A stretch of DNA of 10,521 nucleotides, from the NCBI GenBank assembly GCA_900541315.1, contig UQJF01000108.1:1-10521 (forward strand), in the 5' to 3' direction. How positions within the stretch are numbered: position 1 is the stretch's first letter; each line of letters begins with the position of its first letter. This stretch comes from an uncultured Clostridium sp. Lineage in GTDB: Bacteria; Bacillota; Clostridia; Lachnospirales; Lachnospiraceae. A program made the position numbers and the translations under genes. Positions 8,633 to 10,521 of the stretch are shown one piece after another. The notes beneath the pieces were generated by a model. That model saw only the letters and a program-made list of their open reading frames with translations, was not told the origin of the DNA and searched no databases.

Positions 8633-9901
8633 TTAGTTGTCAATGTTTTTGATACCGTCGATAAAAATATCAAATGCCGGTGCAGAAGCAAATTCAGACT
8701 CATGGAAATATCCGTCAGAAATGTACTCAATGTCACTTCCGTCTTTCTTATAGCTATCCAGTGTCTCACCATTTACAGTCCATGTAGAAGTATCAAATAC
8801 ATGAAGCTCGCCGCTTGCTAACTTAGCTTCTACTTCTTCTACCTTTTCCTTTGTTCCAGGAGCAACTGCCTTGTCATTTAACTCAGTTATAAGAACTGCG
8901 CCATCAGAGAAGCCCTTGCACCAGTCAGCAGGGATCTCAGTTCCATCCAGTACAGACTGTACAGCATAGGTCATATAAATGCCCCAGTTGTTGCTTGCAG
9001 AAGTAAGTGCCTGGTCAGGAGCAGTTGCGATCATGGAAATATTATAGCCTACACAAGGAACTCCCGCTGCCTCGCAGGCGGTTGGGGCACCAGTGGTATC
9101 TGCATGCTGGCTGATCAGTACACAGCCATCAGAGATCAGGGCGTCTGCTGCTTCTTTTTCCAGGTCAAAGCTTGCCCAGCTGTTGGTGTATTTAACTTCC
9201 ATAGTAGCGGATGGGCAAACAGAACGTGCACCTAAGAAGAAAGAGGTGTAGCCGCTAATAACCTCAGCATATGGATAAGCACCTACATAACCGATCTTGC
9301 AGGCATCTTCTTTTACAGTACCATCTTCGATCATCTGATTTAACTTAAGACCTGCAACTACACCAGATACATAGCGTGCTTCGTAAATAGATGTGAAGAA
9401 GTTGTGCATATTGGAAAGTCCGCTGCCTGCTGCCTGGAAACCGGTTGCGTGGCAGAACTGGACCTCCGGATATTCTTTTGCAGCTTCTATTACATATGAT
9501 TCATGGCCAAAGCTGTTTGCAAATACGATCTGGCATCCCTGATCCGCCAAGTCCATTGCTGCGTCCTTTGCTGTCTCATCTTCCGGAATATTCCATTTTA
9601 CGATCAGCTGGTCATCATTTAATCCTAATGCTTCCTGCATTTCTTTTGCGCCCTTGTAATGAGCGGCTGTATAACCTTCGTTTTCATCACCGATGAAAAT
9701 AAAGCCAACCTTTAAGTCTTCTTTAGTTACGCCTTCACCAGTGGCTGCTTCTGAGCCTTCTGCTGCAGCTGTGGTCTCTTCTGCCTTAGAACCAGCTGCA
9801 GGAGCCGCTGTTGTTTCCTGCGCGGAACCGCCTCCACATGCTGTTAATGAGAGCGCCATAACACCTGCTAATGCTGCACTGATGATCTTCTTTCCCTTCA
9901 T
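8633..9901 (-). CDS. BMP family ABC transporter substrate-binding lipoprotein
   Basis: A 422-aa lipoprotein of the Bmp/PnrA-like periplasmic-binding-protein family. The N-terminus is a lipoprotein signal: basic MKGKK, a hydrophobic stretch and lipobox LTAC with Cys22 as the predicted lipidated residue. A linker rich in Ala, Thr, Glu and Gly follows (about 24-58). The binding domain begins with LKVGFIFIGDENEGYTAAH and contains QIVFANSFGHESYVIEAA, KIGYVGAYPYAEVISGYTSF and ALISDGCVLISQHADTTG, all matching the BMP fold. The D-x-S-F-N signature of nucleoside-binding members is not present after the first strand, so the ligand is uncertain; a purine base or another small polar molecule is possible. 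The ATG at 9901 has GGAGG 9 nt upstream. It is the first gene of the operon and would sit outside the membrane, delivering substrate to the two permeases. Confidence 0.92.
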   Translation of the reverse strand: MKGKKIISAALAGVMALSLTACGGGSAQETTAAPAAGSKAEETTAAAEGSEAATGEGVTKEDLKVGFIFIGDENEGYTAAHYKGAKEMQEALGLNDDQLIVKWNIPEDETAKDAAMDLADQGCQIVFANSFGHESYVIEAAKEYPEVQFCHATGFQAAGSGLSNMHNFFTSIYEARYVSGVVAGLKLNQMIEDGTVKEDACKIGYVGAYPYAEVISGYTSFFLGARSVCPSATMEVKYTNSWASFDLEKEAADALISDGCVLISQHADTTGAPTACEAAGVPCVGYNISMIATAPDQALTSASNNWGIYMTYAVQSVLDGTEIPADWCKGFSDGAVLITELNDKAVAPGTKEKVEEVEAKLASGELHVFDTSTWTVNGETLDSYKKDGSDIEYISDGYFHESEFASAPAFDIFIDGIKNIDN

Positions 9902-9957
9902 AATACATCTCCTCCATTTGATGATTCCCGGTTATTAAAGTCTCAAATACAGACCTT

Positions 9958-9985
9958 ATTATAGCATGCTCTTTTAAATTGTCAA
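9958..9985 (-). promoter_or_regulatory. Sigma-A promoter of the transporter operon
   Basis: Read on the minus strand, TTGACA (9980-9985) and TATAAT (9958-9963) both match the consensus perfectly and are separated by 16 bp. A TG one base before the -10 gives an extended -10 element. Transcription would start near 9951, leaving a leader of about 50 nt before the ATG at 9901. This is the strongest promoter in the window. Confidence 0.92.
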
Positions 9986-10002
9986 TATTCTTCGTAATAT
10001 TG
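9983..10002. promoter_or_regulatory. Operator-like inverted repeat overlapping the operon -35
   Basis: Seven-bp perfect arms CAATATT (9983-9989) and AATATTG (9996-10002) are separated by six bases. The downstream arm overlaps three bases of the -35 hexamer, a position suited to a repressor. The bound regulator is not identifiable from sequence; it does not match the CodY consensus well. Confidence 0.5.
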
Positions 10003-10012
10003 CGATACTTTT

Positions 10013-10040
10013 TTTACAATTGTATAGTTTTTATTGTAAA
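10013..10040. repeat. AT-rich inverted repeat upstream of the operon promoter
   Basis: Eight-bp perfect arms TTTACAAT (10013-10020) and ATTGTAAA (10033-10040) flank a 12-nt spacer. It lies between the DUF6809-like gene and the operon promoter, about 28 bp upstream of the -35. On the minus strand the stem is followed by A residues, not T, so it does not look like a terminator for the small upstream gene. It could be a distal regulator site, but in DNA this AT-rich chance must be considered. Confidence 0.35.
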
Positions 10041-10071
10041 GTCATACTTATTAATATTTATAAGCAATTAT

Positions 10072-10359
10072 TTATAAATTACTTCTAACTGATCTATCAT
10101 GGAATATTTCACACATAACACCTGCTCCAATTCGGAATCCGTCACAGAATGACTGCCGTTTTTCAAGATAAGTTAATTCCAGGTAAGTATCTAATACATT
10201 TTGAAATTCTTTCCGGCTTTCTTTATCCAGCTTTTCTGTAAAGTTTTCTATTTCTTCCAGGGATTTCCTGCAAAGCGCCTCGTATTCCTCATTTCCTTCT
10301 ATTTTTAATTCTGCGGGAACCAGTTCCCCTGCATACAGCTGTTCCAATAAGTTTTTCAT
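10072..10359 (-). CDS. Small DUF6809-like protein of unknown function
   Basis: A 95-aa acidic, mostly helical protein with no signal peptide or membrane segment. The N-terminus MKNLLEQLYAGELVPAE and the C-terminal block FCDGFRIGAGVMCEIF fit the pattern I associate with DUF6809, a family of short Firmicutes proteins without known role; the assignment rests on pattern recognition only. The middle (about 25-70) is a Glu/Lys-rich helix that may form coiled coils. The ATG at 10359 has a very strong SD (AAGGAGG) 7 nt upstream. It seems to be transcribed alone from a promoter at 10382-10410. No clear terminator lies between it and the transporter operon, so some read-through is possible. Confidence 0.7.
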   Translation of the reverse strand: MKNLLEQLYAGELVPAELKIEGNEEYEALCRKSLEEIENFTEKLDKESRKEFQNVLDTYLELTYLEKRQSFCDGFRIGAGVMCEIFHDRSVRSNL

Positions 10360-10381
10360 GCCCCTTCCTCCTTTTATTTTT

Positions 10382-10410
10382 AGAATAACACAGCCCTGTC
10401 ACAAATGCAA
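10382..10410 (-). promoter_or_regulatory. Candidate promoter of the DUF6809-like gene
   Basis: On the minus strand TTGCAT (10405-10410) and TATTCT (10382-10387) are spaced by 17 bp, a moderate match to sigma-A. The resulting leader would be short, starting just before the SD. It overlaps the inverted repeat at 10397-10442. Confidence 0.4.
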
Positions 10411-10442
10411 TCGAACAAAATCTTACGATTACAGATGTGACA
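10397..10442. promoter_or_regulatory. Inverted repeat between divergent promoters, possible operator
   Basis: Two nested sets of perfect arms share one centre: TGTCACA (10397-10403) with TGTGACA (10436-10442), and AATCG (10409-10413) with CGATT (10426-10430); 14 of 17 arm positions are complementary. It covers the -35 of both divergent promoters. The half-site TGTCA occurs again at 10449-10453, forming TGACA-N6-TGTCA (10438-10453) inside the plus-strand promoter. The regulator is unknown. Confidence 0.5.
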
Positions 10443-10465
10443 AAGCTATGTCATTAATGTATTAT
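10437..10465 (+). promoter_or_regulatory. Plus-strand sigma-A promoter for a divergent gene
   Basis: GTGACA (10437-10442) and TATTAT (10460-10465) each match consensus at five of six positions and have the optimal 17-bp spacing. A start near 10472 would leave about 36 nt of leader before the ATG at 10508. Confidence 0.65.
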
Positions 10466-10507
10466 TATATTGGGATTTAGTTCAATAGGGTCCGAAAGGG
10501 CTCTTCC

Positions 10508-10521
10508 ATGTATAAACGCAT
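10508..10521 (+). CDS. Start of a divergent gene, truncated by the window edge
   Basis: An ATG at 10508 is preceded by AAAGGG at 10495-10500 (7-nt spacing) and by the plus-strand promoter at 10437-10465. Only the first four codons (M-Y-K-R) are visible, so no function can be proposed. The support is the ordered promoter, SD and start codon alone. On the opposite strand the edge could instead hold the end of another minus-strand gene, but no such frame has clear support. Confidence 0.35.

Noticed and set aside
9902..9951. Purine riboswitch in the leader of the transporter operon
   Set aside because: Only about 50 nt separate the promoter from the start codon and the purine aptamer core sequences are absent; a weak ATTTGA/TCAAAT pairing is all that is visible.
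10013..10040. Terminator of the DUF6809-like gene
   Set aside because: On the minus strand the stem is AT-only apart from one pair and is followed by A residues rather than a T-run.
1..10521. CRISPR array, tRNA, rRNA, insertion sequence or phage genes
   Set aside because: No regularly spaced repeats, no tRNA-like cloverleaf or rRNA sequence, and no transposase, integrase or phage protein motifs were seen on either strand.

Overview
The window reads as chromosomal DNA of a low- to mid-GC Gram-positive bacterium, most likely a Lachnospiraceae-type Clostridia. Strong AGGAGG-type ribosome binding sites precede almost every gene, the lipoprotein has a typical Firmicutes lipobox, and a small protein resembling DUF6809 is present. 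All seven complete genes lie on the minus strand. No phage, insertion sequence, CRISPR array, tRNA or rRNA was seen.

In transcription order on the minus strand (right to left), there is first a 95-aa DUF6809-like protein (10072-10359). Next comes a five-gene operon: a BMP-family substrate-binding lipoprotein (8633-9901), a duplicated-domain ABC ATPase (6971-8503), two BPD_transp_2 permeases (5863-6978 and 4871-5851) and an M20/RocB-like metallopeptidase (3171-4874). The operon starts at a near-perfect sigma-A promoter (9958-9985), is closed by a strong hairpin terminator (3119-3151), and its last four genes are overlapping or nearly so. Last comes uvrA (147-2975), the excision-repair ATPase, as an independent transcription unit. 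Its leader holds an 11-bp inverted repeat.

The transporter belongs to the BMP/NupNOPQ (YufNOPQ, RnsBACD) group, usually linked to nucleoside uptake. The binding protein lacks the usual D-x-S-F-N signature, and the operon ends in a RocB-like amidohydrolase rather than a nucleoside-processing enzyme. The substrate may therefore be a different amide- or ureide-containing compound that is taken up and then hydrolysed in the cytoplasm. That is an inference.

Both window edges hold extra signals. On the right, a plus-strand promoter (10437-10465) with an SD and ATG at 10508 points to a divergent gene leaving the window, and it shares an inverted-repeat, operator-like region with the DUF6809-like gene. 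On the left, the 146 bases after uvrA form a stop-free frame that continues beyond the window; it may be a short gene or a repeated element. Overall the region is mostly ordinary. The most notable points are the transporter-peptidase operon and the several inverted repeats in its control regions.
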